Under the pieces are notes generated by a model, which saw only the letters and a list, made by a program, of their open reading frames with translations, was not told where the DNA came from and made no database searches. This document shows, piece after piece, positions 11,765 through 23,220 of a DNA stretch of 64,000 nucleotides. Numbering within the stretch: the stretch's first letter is position 1; each line of letters opens with the position of its first letter. The stretch comes from Scalesia atractyloides (Eukaryota > Streptophyta > Magnoliopsida > Asterales > Asteraceae), in contig CAMTDV010000009.1 in NCBI GenBank assembly GCA_947069175.1, positions 10,115,663 to 10,179,662 on the forward strand, in the 5' to 3' direction. A program made the position numbers and the translations under genes.

Positions 11765-12024
11765 TTTATACATATTGCAGGAAACGTTTGAGATGTTATC
11801 GCAAGAACCTATTTAAGGTGGAGTTACATACTCACCTAATTATTTATGCATTATGATGTTTTTATTTATGAAATTTCCAGTTGTTGTATTTCCTGTAATG
11901 TTTGGTTCGATTATATGAAAATGAAATTTTGAATCTTATATTATCACAAATTTAGTACTATGATGTCTTTGAAGAATCTATTACGTCTCGCCTCAATGTT
12001 TCCGCCATTGGTTGGGATGTGACA
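11765..12024 (+). mobile_element. Probable LTR 3' end fragment, Tekay-like
   Basis: The stretch AATGTTTCCGCCATTGGTTG followed by GGATGTGACA at 12015-12024 matches, with a few changes, the LTR terminus of the Tekay-like element at 38005 read on the opposite strand (GATGTTTCCGCCATCGGTTG, then GTGTGACA). No PBS follows and I could not find the other end, so it is a solo or truncated LTR. The left boundary given is arbitrary. Confidence 0.45.
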
Positions 12025-12500
12025 ACTAACAATTGGGATAAAGTTAAACAATTATACGCTAATGGACCTACAAAATAAGAATGAAACCCACCATGTTAGA
12101 CTTAGCTTGGGCCCCTTTTATAAGACAACCAAGACTATACTAGTAAAGTAATTATGTACTCAGTGTTAAATAGAAGATTCATACGATCATAGCACCTAAG
12201 TTCTTCAACAAAATTTGGATATCTACATCAATATGATTTTGTTACCAACATACTTTTATATTAGTAAAAAAACCTTTACATGGTTATCGTAAAACATAAA
12301 TCCATTATATCAAATTATAGACTTAACGTTACAAGTTTTGGTTTGGATTTTGGTTATATCGGTTAACCAAAGTTTCATAACCATGACCATAACTGATTGT
12401 CGTTAACCAAAGCTTCATAACCATAACCATCTGTTATGTTGGTTATCGGTTATGTCGTTATGGTTCGATTATCGGTTATAGCGGTTAATTTGCTCACCTT
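12025..12500. other. Non-coding with GGTTAT-rich patch
   Basis: Repeated ATAACC/GGTTAT words at 12350-12490 (for example GGTTATCGGTTATGTCGTTA). No gene seen. Confidence 0.45.
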
Positions 12501-12512
12501 AAGAAAAATAAC

Positions 12513-12552
12513 CTTTTCGCAAGACAAGTGCCACAACAGCATCATTTTTAAC
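12513..12552 (-). pseudogene. Orphan copy of Elongin-B-like exon 2
   Basis: This 40-nt block on the minus strand encodes VKNDAVVALVLRK plus one base and is flanked by AG and GT splice dinucleotides. It differs by one base (Glu to Lys) from the exon at 33031-33070. No exon 1 or exon 3 accompanies it, so it is a duplicated gene fragment. Confidence 0.88.
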
Positions 12553-13025
12553 CTACAAAAACATGAAAGCAAGAAGTTCAAGAAGATAGTTGTTTAAAGA
12601 CATCAAAACTAAGATTAAAGGTGCACAAATCGGGCTTTTTATAATACCTGGTTCCGGGTATGATGGGGTATTAAGAGAAATTAGGTATGGTTCAGGTACG
12701 ATTATCGAGGAGAAAAAACATTCCCTATGTACCGAGGTAGGGTATGATTGGGTTCGGATATAACCGGGTGTGAGTCCGGGTATTAATACAGTTTTAAAAT
12801 ATAAGTCTTTTTTATCATGTTACACAAATAAATTCGTTTAAAAATTAAAATTGGTTTGAAGTTTGTAAAAATAATTAAAATAAATTACAATAACACAAAT
12901 TCACTCAAGTACAAATTATTTTTTTATAGTATGCATTTTTTAAAAACTTAAATATAAAAGTTGTAAACTAAACAAAAAAATGTACTTTAAAATTCGGGCA
13001 TTTTATCAGGTGTTAAAAACCGGTA

Positions 13026-13402
13026 GGGGTGTGCAATAACCAAACCGTTAACCGAAAAATGAATCGAAAACCGATAAAACCGAACCGAAATTAACCGAAA
13101 GTCGGTTAACGGATATTTTTTAACCATCGGTTAACCGAACTGAACCGTTTATTTTTTTATATATTTCTAGTTTTTATACCTCAATTTCATGTATTTAAAC
13201 ATCTATTTCATGCATTTATACATTCATTACATGTATTTCTAAGCAAAAAAATTTAGCCCTTTTTGAATTTGTTATTAACAGAAGATTAACCGAACCGAAC
13301 CGAAAACTGACAAATTAACCGAATTAACCGAACCAATTAACCGATGACTTCGGTTACGGTTACGAATAATCCTAATAACCGAACCGAACCGTGCATACCC
13401 CT
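13026..13402. mobile_element. AACCG-rich MITE-like element with ~10-bp target duplication
   Basis: It begins GGGGTGTGCAATAACC and ends GAACCGTGCATACCCCT, with imperfect inverted termini and an interior of AACCGAACCG words. It is flanked by AAAACCGGTA (13016-13025) and AAAACCGATA (13403-13412), 9 of 10 identical. A related element with its own 10-bp duplication sits in both Tekay LTRs (38635, 62785). Terminal repeats plus 9-10 bp duplications suggest a Mutator-type MITE. Confidence 0.72.
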
Positions 13403-13731
13403 AAAACCGATATCGGGTATAGGGTATAACCGGATTCGGATAAGGTATGCCCGGTTCCCGATATTCTTGGGTATAAACCGGTTACGAGATTTGAACTCAA
13501 AATGTATAACATATTTATACCCTACGGGTAGGGTCAAGTTCGGTTACGGATATAATATACCCGCATACAAAAATAATTGGTTCAAATTTTTTCCCGGTTC
13601 TGATTCCCCCTGAGTCTGCCTTGGCCCAATTATCCAGGCCCATGACTACTCAATCCTGACCCGAATAACTATTATTTTGATTTAAAAGAAAAAAACAAGC
13701 CCATATTTCAGCTTACGATAAATAGAGATAT

Positions 13732-14614
13732 TGAAGGGGTATGGTCTGAAACCTGCGCCGACAAAGGTATCAACCATGGTCGCGCACATAACCATACCCA
13801 ATAGAGACACGAGCAAGAGTGTATCAGTCTGCGCGTCGAACGTGTCGGTGCCCACTGGACCGCGCGCAGACAGGGACTATGTCCAGGTTTTCAACATAAC
13901 ACTTATAAACTGAAAATGACCAGAGAGCAAGGTCGCGCGGTATTCTACCACCGCGCACAAGGAAGAACAGCACAGCTAATCTTATAGCAAGTACGACAGC
14001 ACAAGTGGCAGAGCCGTGAACCAATAAGAGCGCGACAGGCTGTATTGGATCATGTTGCACGATGAACAATCGTGCAGGAGACAAGAAAGTACACAAGGAC
14101 AAACACGTGGCACCAATCATCTTGCGCCGATTACTGTCATAGGATATCCACTAACCGCCGAGGACAGACCAGACAACAAGGACGATTGTCAGGGCACGTG
14201 GCTCCATTCACGTCGCGCCAGGTACCAACATAACCTGATATCACTAACGGTCGTGACAGAGGAGACCAAATGGATATTCCTTGTTGTTGCCTCGGGCCCA
14301 AGGCCCATGAGCCCATCTCCTCCACAATCAACTCCGGTTATAAATAGAGGACTTCACCTCCAGGTTCAAGCATCTCTCCTTCTACTCTCTCACTTAATAC
14401 ACACACTTATTATCCTCAAAACATATACTTATTCTCACGCCGGAGGGTGGTTACGAGGAGAACCCCTTATTCCCCTCCTCGTAACGAGCTTAACAGTGTG
14501 TTTAGTGTTTTGCAGGATCGATAATCATCAAATAGGCGACACGGAGGAAGATTAACCTTAGTTGTCGAAGCACTAACCTCAAGCTAATCCCCTAATTACT
14601 TTGGTGTTTCTTCA
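13732..14614 (+). repeat. 5' LTR of the Tat-type element
   Basis: Starts TGAAGGGGTATGGTC and ends GGTGTTTCTTCA, matched by the 3' LTR at 27687-28553 with scattered substitutions and small indels (883 versus 867 bp). That divergence points to an insertion that is not recent. Confidence 0.93.
14339..14347 (+). promoter_or_regulatory. LTR TATA box (TATAAATAG)
   Basis: TATAAATAG at the expected place in the LTR, with CACGTGGC-type G-box words about 150 bp upstream (near 14195). It is conserved in the 3' LTR at 28291. Confidence 0.7.
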
Positions 14615-14615
14615 T

Positions 14616-14628
14616 TGGCGCCCGCCGA
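14616..14628 (+). other. Primer binding site of the Tat-type element
   Basis: TGGCGCCCGCCGA lies two bases after the LTR end. TGGCGCC is the usual start of PBSs in Tat/Ogre-type plant elements. I do not assign the tRNA. Confidence 0.7.
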
Positions 14629-14639
14629 TTTTTTTACAA

Positions 14640-16540
14640 TCACTTCATCTTCCTTTTTCTCAAAACAATACTCTGCTGGTTGATCAGGGTATCCCTTTGC
14701 CACCACTCGGCCAACTCTCTCAATCAGGATTGGTGGCGGACAGCGTGCACGTCCAAAACCAACCAGGTGACGAGCTCGTCGATGGAGGACACACAGGAAC
14801 GGGGATTATCCGTGCAAGTGGCCCTCACGCCACCCAAACGGTAACCCCAATGATCCATGTCGCAGGTCCGCCAACTCCTGCTTTATCAGGATTACCTGAG
14901 GAAGAAACTCATGAATCTTGGTTCGCTAAAAACCAAACAATCCTTCGCAACATCTATGCGCAGTTACGCGCATAGCAAGGGGCAGCGCCGGTTCAAACAC
15001 ATCAATCCCCCATGATGCCACCAATGCCTAGACAGTTGAGCTACGAAACGCCACATCAAGAAGCCGCGCAACGTCAGCGTGCCAACAAGCCACCATCACC
15101 GAAAAGAAGGAGAGTTCACACCGCACGTGAGACTCAAGCCGACTCCAAAAGTTACTTCAACACTCACACAGAGTCTAGACAACGAACACCAATCAGTAGT
15201 CGGCTAGGGCCACGCAACATTCTAAACGCTGAATTCAACACTGAGACCGATGAGTTCGACCCACATACCAACAAGAAGTAACTTTAGTTTTCAGCATGCT
15301 ACCAAAGAACCATCAATCATAAAAACCGAAGACTCGTGCGGCATATAACCCATCAGCAGAACATGACTACAGTCTAGTATACCGGCCTACAGTAGCAGAA
15401 CAATCGAAGTTTATCCGCGAAATCGCACTCGCACCGCTAGACAAAGCAAAGCTCCCGCAGATTGTTGGTAAATTTAATGGCTTAACAGACCCTGACGATC
15501 ACGTTCAAGTTTTCACAAGTGTCGGAGTACTCGAAGCATGGACCATGCTAGTGTGGTGCCATTTTTTTGTTCAAACTTTAAAAGAAGCGGCTCGCGCGTG
15601 GTTCGACAGCCTTCCCGCAGGAAAAATCAGGTCTTGGCCAGACTTTCAAGAGAAGTTTCTAGCTCATTTTAGCCAACAGAGGCGATACAAGCGAGACACC
15701 TCTGAGGTAATGAACATCTGGAGAGGCAATAACGAGGGGCTAGAAGATTTTATCACCCGTTTTAACAAGGAATGCCTTGAGATTGGCAACATAAGCGAAG
15801 ATCTCATGCGCGCTCATTTCAGAAAAAGCAATAAGGTGCGACACTTTAATTCGAACCATTACTGGAAAGGATGGGATGCCAGAAGAATATAAATTGATGG
15901 CAGCGGCCAAGGTGGTCGCACAAACAAAAGAATCTCTTACCGGAGGGAAGTCTAGTCATTACTCGGACGACCGGTATTCAAAAGTAAATGCGCATGAGTC
16001 AAGCAGGCGTGGGAGAAGAAACAGAAGCTCCGGCTGGAATGCAACTCAGTCCGGCAGCTATGACGAGAGACCAAGGTACGAGGACAAGCCGCACTATCAC
16101 GAAGATGCTCGCGTAACGATTGATAAAATTGGTTATAAGAAAGCAGTCAAGAATGAAAACCAGGAAAGACACTGGATCCCAATTATCAAATCACCAAAAG
16201 AGGTCCTTATGACGGAAAATTATGACTTCAAAGCTCCACCTTAGATGAAGAACAAGAAGGGCCAAGATCCGAATCTATATTGTGATTTCCACAAGGACAC
16301 AGGTCACACAACCGATGATTGCATCAGCTTGCGCATAGAGGTCGAGAAGGCCCTCAAAAGTGGTAAACTCAGCCACCTGGTTAAGAACGTGTGCAAAGAA
16401 ACCAGGCAAATGCAAAGGAACGACGATGGCGGGTAGAGAAAGGTTCGCCGACTAGAAACCCACATGGTGAATGGCGGACCTTCAAGAAAACAAATGAAGG
16501 GTAAAGGGAAATGCCCGGTTGATGACGATACTTGGCGAGA
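14640..16540 (+). pseudogene. Tat-type gag, frameshifted
   Basis: Pieces lie in several frames. A proline/glutamine-rich N-terminus is at 14601-15281. The capsid core is at about 15380-15890 (FNGLTDPDDHVQVF, then AARAWFDSLPAGKIRSWPDF and FLAHFSQQRRYKRD). The post-capsid region at 16245-16436 has the Cys/His motif YCDFHKDTGHTTDDC. Frame changes near 15280, 15545 and 15880 and a TAG at 16242 break it. Gag would form the virus-like particle that packages the element RNA. Confidence 0.85.
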
Positions 16541-16547
16541 AAAGTAA

Positions 16548-17039
16548 GTGATTTTTCTAGAAGTTCGCGGGGGACCCCGCGCCACACGTCCTGTCGTGAT
16601 TACTGGAATATTTGGACATTACGAAATAGAGTACATGTTCATCAACCCGGGAAGCACGACAAACATCATATTTGAGCAATGTTTTAATCAGTTGGATGAA
16701 GACGACAAGAAACGACTAGAACCAGTCGACTGTCCCCTGTCAGGGTCTTGCAACGAATCCGTTTTCCCGCTAGGTCAGATATCTTTCCCTTTCACGCTTG
16801 GCGATGGGAGAAATTCAAGAACAGTGGAGGTCACATTTATGGTCATGCCAGCGAGCTCAAGGCATGATGTCCTAATAGGAAGAGAAACACAAGGTCAGTT
16901 GCACATGGTGGTTTCACCCCCTCATTCAGCGATTGGGTTTCCCACTAAAACCGGGGTGGCAATCATATACTCCCGAAAGGAGGTAATGGCAGTAGACGAC
17001 GCACCCCATCGAAGAAAGCAAACAGTCTCCACGCACTGA
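16548..17039 (+). pseudogene. Tat-type aspartic protease, active site changed
   Basis: The fold is recognisable: YMFINPGSTTNIIFEQCF at the active-site loop, a second hydrophobic strand TFMVMPASSRHDVLIGRE, then a stop at 17037. The position that should hold the catalytic Asp of D-[ST]-G carries Asn, in NPGS. That alone should abolish cleavage of the Gag-Pol precursor. Confidence 0.82.
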
Positions 17040-17189
17040 GCTGGAGAAATGGGTTTTGAATAGGAAATACCCCGAGCAAATGGTGACCTTAGGTCCCGCG
17101 ATGTCGGAGAATATCAGAACATATCTAAAGCAGTTATTGTTTCGCAATATAGACATTTTCGCCTGGTCATCGGCCGACATGACCGGAGT

Positions 17190-18030
17190 CCCGCACGACA
17201 TTGCTGAACATTGCTTGTACACTACCCTCGGTTGAGCCAAAAGTGCAGAGAAAGCGTAGCTTAGGAGAAGCAAAAACCAAAGCAATGAACGAACAAGTTT
17301 CAGAGTTACTGCAAGCGGGGATCCTCCGAGAAGTACGATATCAAACATGGGTAGCAAACCCAGTAATGGTGGAAAAGGCTAACGGGGGTGGCGCATGTGC
17401 GTTGATTACAAAGATCTCAATAAAGCGTGCCCCAAGAATTGCTACTCTCTACCTGAGATAGATAAAAAGATCGACTCACTCGCACCTTTCCGGTGGAAAT
17501 TATTCCTCGATCGTTACAAAGGATACCACCAGGTGCAGATGGTCGTGCATGATGAAGATAAGACCGCTTTCCGGACCGAATGGGTATTTTCTGCTACACA
17601 AAGATGCCATTCAGCCTACTTATTGTTGGCGCCACTTACCAGCGTTTGATGGATAAGATTTTCGGAGACGACATTGGCAACCATGTCGAAGTCTATATCG
17701 ACGATTTGGTAATAATGAGCCCAGGGGAAGATCAAATGTTGAAGGATATCAAGAAGACCTTCAACTTGTTGTGCAGCGTTAACATGAAACTCAATCCGAG
17801 CAAATGCTCGTTCGGAATGGAGGAAGGAAAATTCTTGGGTTTCATGGTGACAAAAGGAGGTTTTAAAGTTAACCCGGAAAAGATACAAGCCATCTATCGC
17901 ATGCCATCACCAAGAAACATAAAAGACATGCAACGCCATGCCGGCCGACTCGCCGCGCTGAACAGGTTCCTGTCAAACCACGCTGCAAAGTCCTTCCTTT
18001 TCATAAGCACATTGCGCAATTGTGTAAAGA
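17190..18030 (+). pseudogene. Tat-type reverse transcriptase
   Basis: The frames at 17201-17461, 17395-17649 and 17580-18030 together show the RT fingers and palm: CVDYKDLNKACPKNCYSLPE, a KMPFSLL-type block and the catalytic YIDDLVIMSPGEDQM, then the conserved GFMVTKGGFKVNPEKIQAI. At least three frame changes (near 17215, 17400 and 17600) separate the blocks. Confidence 0.9.
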
Positions 18031-18039
18031 AAAATGAAT

Positions 18040-18955
18040 TCAAGTGGACTCCAAAAGTAGAAGTTGCGTTCAAAGAGATGAAAGAATGGTTGATGCACCT
18101 CCCAACGTTAACTGCACCACGCAAGGACGAATTAATGTTGTTGTATTTGTCGGCCTCCGACAAAGCAGTAGGCGCGGTGCTTGTAGTAGAGAGAGACACC
18201 ATCCAAACCCCGATCTATCACGTAAGCAGGATGCTCACAGACGCTGAAACCTGATACTCGATCATGGAAAAGCTTGTGCTGGCACTTGTCCACGCATCGC
18301 GAAGGTTACGTAGATATTTCTCAGGTCACGTCATCCATCTTCAAACAAACTATCACATCGTGTACCGCCTGCATTCGGCAATCAAGGGACGATACTCCAG
18401 AAGCCCGAGATTTCTGGGAGGTTAGCAAAGTGGGCTATCGAATTAGGGGGACCCAACATCGTGTACCGCCCGCGTCCGGCAACCAAGGGACAAATCTTAG
18501 CAGATTTTGCGACAAAGATACCCGATGACAAGGTCAAGGAATGCGAAGCAATAGAGGCATCACCAACCACCACCTCATAAGAACAATGGTTGTTGTTCAC
18601 GGATGGCGTGTCTAATGAAGACGGTTCCGGAGCAGGGTTGCGCGTAGTCAGCCCTGAGAAGAGTGAATTAACATACGCCATCAAGCTGAATTTTAAGAGC
18701 ACCAACAACGAGGCAGAGTACGAAGCGTTCCTTGCAGGCCTGCGATTGGCAATTAAAACGGGAGCAAAGAATTTACAAGCGCATGTAGATTCTTTACTTG
18801 TTGCGGGGCAGATAAACGGTTTGTACGATGCGAAAGGAGAAACAATCGCGCTCTATTTGGAACAAGCTAATGAACTGATCAAAAAATTCCAAACTTCAAA
18901 GTGATACACATCAACAGAAGCGGGAACAAACCAGCTGACGCGCTAAGCAAACTGG
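18040..18955 (+). pseudogene. Tat-type RNase H region
   Basis: The connection block starts near 18050, and a TGA at 18252 ends the frame from RT. The RNase H core at 18590-18904 has FTDGVS and NNEAEYEAFLAGLRLA, and the next frame supplies NKPADALSKLAS at 18925-18960. Its role is to degrade the RNA strand during reverse transcription. Confidence 0.85.
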
Positions 18956-20581
18956 CTTCTACAGCTTTCCAACATCTCGCCAAAGACGTTCGAATCGAAG
19001 TTTTGAAAAACCCCTCAGTCCCCCTGCGACAAGTCAATGTAATTGAGTTAAGGTCACCATCATGGATGACACCCATCATTCAGTATCTGCAGGGGGGACT
19101 TCTCCCAGAAAACAAGGCGGAAGCGCGGAAAATCTAGAACAAGGCGTTGTGTTACCAAATGGAGGATGGAATCCTATATCGCCGATCGTACTTTGGGCCA
19201 CTTCTACGGTGTGTGGACCCGCAAGACGCCAACTACCTGATAAGAGAAATTCATGAGGGGATATGTGGAATCCATGCAGGCCCGCGCATGGTAGTCGCAA
19301 AAATAATGAACGCAGGATACTATTGGCCTAGCATGCATCTGGATGTCGTGCGGGAGCTACGCAAGTGTGACTCTTGCCAACGCCATGCTCCAAAGACCAT
19401 GCGACCTAAGAACAATCTGGTTCCTGTTTCAACAGCTTGGCCTTTCCAGCAGTGGGGTATCGATATGGTCGGCCCATTCCCAGACGCTCCCGGCACAGTA
19501 AAATTCGTAATCGTGGCAGTAGACTACTTCAACAAATAGGTGGAAGCGAAAGCATTAGCATCGACTTCAGCGATGGTAGTACGAAAGTTCATATGGGAAC
19601 ATATCATCTATCGGTTTGGCCTACCATTGAGAATCGTCACAGATAATGGTACTAATTTTGCTTCCGAGGACCTCCAAGCGTGGATGCAGGAACTATAGAT
19701 AGAGCACACCTTTTCCTCGGTCGCCCATCCGTAAGGAAACGGCCAAGTCGAAAGTGTGAACAAGAGCATCGTCGAGGGCATTAAAGCCAGGCTGGGTACT
19801 AAGCACAGAGGCTGGGTGGATGAGCTCCCAAGCATTTTATGGGCCCATCGCACAATCCCTAAACTAGTAATGGCGAAACCCCATTTAGCCTAGTCTATGG
19901 CTCTGAGGCGGTAATACCAGCTGAGATCGACTTGCCCTCATCGCGCTTGATGGCAATCAACGCAATTGACAACGAGGCGGAAAGCCGCTTAGACCTTTAC
20001 CTGCTCGAAGAAAGGCGCGAGAACGATGCCATCAAAGAGGCCAGATATAAGTCAAAGCTGGAAAAGTACTATAACGTGCGTGTCCGCGTATGTACTTTCA
20101 ATTGTCACACCCCGACCCGCAGCGGAAATAAGAGTCGGGGCATAATTGGGTTATCACCAAAGCACATGACATTTACTATTATGTTTCATAATTAAATGAA
20201 GTCAAAGTTACATTTCTCAAACATCCAAACATGTTCAGTCATTACAAGGGAAAATAACCAAACATAATAATCCAAATACTAAATTGTTTTATTTCTTCTA
20301 ATCCAGGTCCTATGTGTTCCTAGCTGCTGCTGGTTCACCTGTATCATGTGTAAAATAGGAGGTTTTTGGGTCAACATAAGTTGGCGAGTGAACCTTATAG
20401 ATAAACATTTCATAATAATTGTCTGGTTAGTTTATCAATAAAATATTGTGCATAATCATAAAAGAGCACATGTATGTAATCAAACATTGGCAAATATCAG
20501 ATACAATTACAACATACATTAACATTTAATAGCATACATGAACATACCAATATCATATGATAACTAACATAAATGAACTGT

Positions 20582-20809
20582 GCGATCAAGGCTCAATCAA
20601 ACGGAGCCGATCATATTGCATGAACTGGAAATGTAAATTGAACTGTGCGCTCAAGGCTCAATCAAACGGAGCCGAACGTATTGCATGAACTGGAAATGTA
20701 AATTGAACTGTGCACTCAAGGCTCAATCAAACGGAGCCGAGCGTATTGCATGAACTGGAAATGTAAAATGAAATGACCGATCAAGGCTCAATCAAACGGA
20801 GCCGATCGT
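20582..20809 (-). repeat. Four GGCTC hairpin repeats in solo LTR 2
   Basis: Units start at 20582, 20646, 20711 and 20777, about 65 bp apart. The inner stem GGCTC/GAGCC is invariant. The outer arms are GATC/GATC, GCTC/GAAC (one mismatch), ACTC/GAGC and GATC/GATC. Confidence 0.85.
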
Positions 20810-21370
20810 GCGGGCACGCCCTGATCAACCGCATAATAAAATGGGGATCAAACTCAACCTCGATGGATGGGGAGCTACGGCCTCGGCAATTGCATGTACT
20901 GAAATAATAACTTGCATCTAATAATGACTACTTAACAGCAACAAACTAATACACATGTCATGTTATGATGTATGCACAATAATCTCGTTATAATATGTAA
21001 ATAAGCAAAGACACATGATAGACCCCAAAATCGTGATTAAAACGGGGAATTTGAAAGGTTCACTCACCTTGGGTGCGTTGGATTGGAGATAGTGAGATGC
21101 GCACGATTTAGACGAGAGAGTCGACGAGGAATACTAACCTAAATAATAATGGAAAATATATTAAAATGGATGGATTTTATTAAGGATTTTAATGGGATTT
21201 TTAGATATATTTTTGTGAGTTTATGGCTATTTTCTATCTTTAAAAATGTTATTTTTAGGTATTTTAAATTGATTTTTAAAATTAAAATAAACAAATAAAA
21301 ATATAAAAAAAAATATTATTTTTACTGTTGACCGTTGACCGTTGACCGGTTCGGTCAGCGGTAAATGTTT

Positions 21371-21444
21371 GCGCCAAGCGGGATTCGAACCGGTGACCTT
21401 CCGTTCACGCGCACGTAGCTCTACCAACTGAGCTACGTGACTAA
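21371..21444 (-). other. tRNA-like module C (solo LTR 2)
   Basis: The minus strand has ACGTAGCTCAGTTGGTAGAG with a perfect A box, and the B box CGGTTCGAATCC. No acceptor stem. Confidence 0.75.
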
Positions 21445-21536
21445 CCTGTTAGAAACCCAGTTTTAATTATATTTATATACTTATTCGAATTTACCGAAAA
21501 TTCCTTTATTTTGCAAAACGTTTTAATCTCATGGAC

Positions 21537-21613
21537 CGGTGCTTGTGACGGGACTCGAACGCGCGACGTGAAGTTTATTTTGCACACAGTCCACCGCTGG
21601 ACTGTGTGTCTAA
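21537..21613 (-). other. tRNA-like module B (solo LTR 2)
   Basis: CACACAGTCCA/TGGACTGTGTG hairpin on the minus strand and a B-box-like GCGTTCGAGTCC. Confidence 0.68.
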
Positions 21614-21706
21614 CCCGGTTATATTCTTGATTTATATTATACTTAACAACTACCCGCTCTAACCCGGTTAGTTTATGAATAAAAAGAAGTGTTGTTTCGT
21701 AAAGCG

Positions 21707-21783
21707 TGTGCATAGTAAGAATCGAACTCGCGACGTGATTATGAAATGTGCACACAGTCCACCGCTGGACTGTGTGTCTAACC
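21707..21783 (-). other. tRNA-like module A (solo LTR 2)
   Basis: The same 11-bp hairpin and a B-box-like GAGTTCGATTCT, about 170 bp from module B. Confidence 0.68.
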
Positions 21784-22620
21784 CGTTTATAAACCGAATT
21801 TTAATTACTCTTATATTCTGCAATAGATTCACCTTCTTCGTCGGATTACAACTGTCAGCGTATTTCAACTGGTTAAGGTTGATTTTGCGATTTTCAAAGA
21901 TCTTAAACACTAACAGTAAATCAATAGTAAGGAATGGAAAGAGTTTAAAGAACAGGATTTACCGATTGGAGATAAACACAGAAATCCGGTGAAGGTTTTG
22001 TCGGTACAGGAATTGAGCTCCAACTGTTGAAACAATTAACAGTGTGGTTCGATTATTTATAGAATTAAATCATCTAAACAAGGTTTAAATGAAGTGTAGG
22101 ATATCTTACCCTTTCACAGTGAAAATCCGGCAATTTCAGAAACTTTCCGGCGAAGGTGAGATTTCCGATAATTGTTGGCTAAGATTGATTCTGATGATGG
22201 AATTGTGTTAGAGATTGACTAATCACATGTTTTAAACAAAAAGAGTCGAAGAAATTACCGTGAGAATGCAAGTCCCGGTTTTCCGGTGATCGAATTCAGA
22301 GGGTCTTACAGTTCAGAATCTTGACGAAAATGAAATTGAGTGTTGTTGTGATAGTTATGAATCGCGCAAATGATCAGGACTTGGATTAAATCAGAGTTTG
22401 GTACGTTTTCGGTTTCAAATACCGGAAATGATGAAGTCTTTAAGTTCATTCAATTCGGACTTAATTAGAAACCGATATTCATCGGTTATAAGCTAGCCAA
22501 AAGAAGTCGAAATGATTTAGCGTTCGGTTTGCCGGTTTCCGTTATTCAGATGGCACCAATGGTTAATTCGAGTTCGCGTATAAGATCCATTTAGTTGCCA
22601 ATTGTTACAGAAAACACGTT

Positions 22621-22691
22621 GTGGCGGAGTGGTTTGGGAAGTGGATGTTAAGTTGTTGGAGGCAGTTGACCCGGGTTCGAGTCCGGTCAGC
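22621..22691 (+). other. tRNA-like module D (solo LTR 2)
   Basis: GTGGCGGAGTGGTTTGGG resembles a class II A box. The B box is GGGTTCGAGTCC. It is shorter than in solo LTR 1. Confidence 0.68.
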
Positions 22692-23080
22692 TACAAATGT
22701 TTTTATTTATTTTATTTTAACTTTTTATCAAATATAATTTTTATGGTTTAGTTTATTTATTAATTGTGTAATGTTTAAACCCAAAATAATCATAAATAAT
22801 TAATGAAATTTCATAACTTGGTACAAGATTACAAAACGGAGCGGGTTTTGGAGACCCGATTTTTACAAATGTTACATCAATCCTGGCGACTATGTCTTCC
22901 GAGATAACGAGGCATCCAATGCAGAGCGACCAGGGAAACTAGTGCCCAAATGGGAAGACCCTTACCTTGTCCATCAAAACCTGGGCAAAGGTGCTTATAA
23001 GTTATGCACCCTGGATGATCACCTCGTTCCCCGCACCTGGAACGCACAACAGCTGCGCAGGTGTTATATCTAACAACATG

Positions 23081-23220
23081 ACTATCTTGTAATCAAAGGC
23101 CGAGAGCCTAGTACAACTATCTTTTAATCAAAGGCCGAGAGCCTAGTACAACTATCTTTTAATCAAAGGCCGAGAGCCTAGTACAAGAATCTTGTAATCG
23201 AAGGCCGAGAGCCTAGCAGT
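23081..23220 (+). repeat. Four tandem 35-bp units after the Tat integrase
   Basis: Units start at 23081, 23116, 23151 and 23186, each with AATCAAAGGCCGAGAGCCTA (AATCGAAGG in the last). It lies between the integrase stop and the antisense ORF. The core AGGC-CGAGA-GCCT can form a short hairpin. Confidence 0.88.

Larger units (their letters stand above)
12501..13731 (+). repeat. First half of a segment duplicated from the Elongin-B-like gene
   Basis: 12505-12600 matches 33020-33115 (shared ACAACAGCATCATTTT) and 13607-13725 matches 33192-33315 (shared TTGGCCCAATTATCCAGGCC). The copy continues beyond the Tat-type element at 28555-28690 (shared GATAGCCCTGATGTCCCCAG with 33333-33352). Between the two matching blocks on this side about 1 kb of GGGTAT-rich sequence and a MITE are inserted. 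The orientation is the same as the parent, about 20 kb away. Confidence 0.85.
20103..22876 (-). mobile_element. Solo LTR (2774 bp) inside the Tat-type integrase
   Basis: From TGTCACACCCCGACCC to TTTTTACAAATGTTACA on the + strand, flanked by TCAAT at 20098-20102 and 22877-22881. It is the same family as 1725-4661 and the array LTRs, with the same module order: hairpin repeats, tRNA-like C, B, A, then D. It differs at many positions from both, so it represents an older or separate lineage. Confidence 0.93.
19137..23073 (+). pseudogene. Tat-type integrase, interrupted by a solo LTR
   Basis: 19147-19539 holds the zinc-binding part (H..H then CDSCQRHAP) and the first core Asp (WGIDMVGPFPDAPG). 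The core continues to about 19910 through in-frame stops near 19537, 19696 and 19731, with the second Asp in VTDNGTNF and the Glu region GNGQVESVNKS. The C-terminus is cut at 20102 by the solo LTR and resumes at 22882, ending at a TAA at 23071. Confidence 0.88.
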
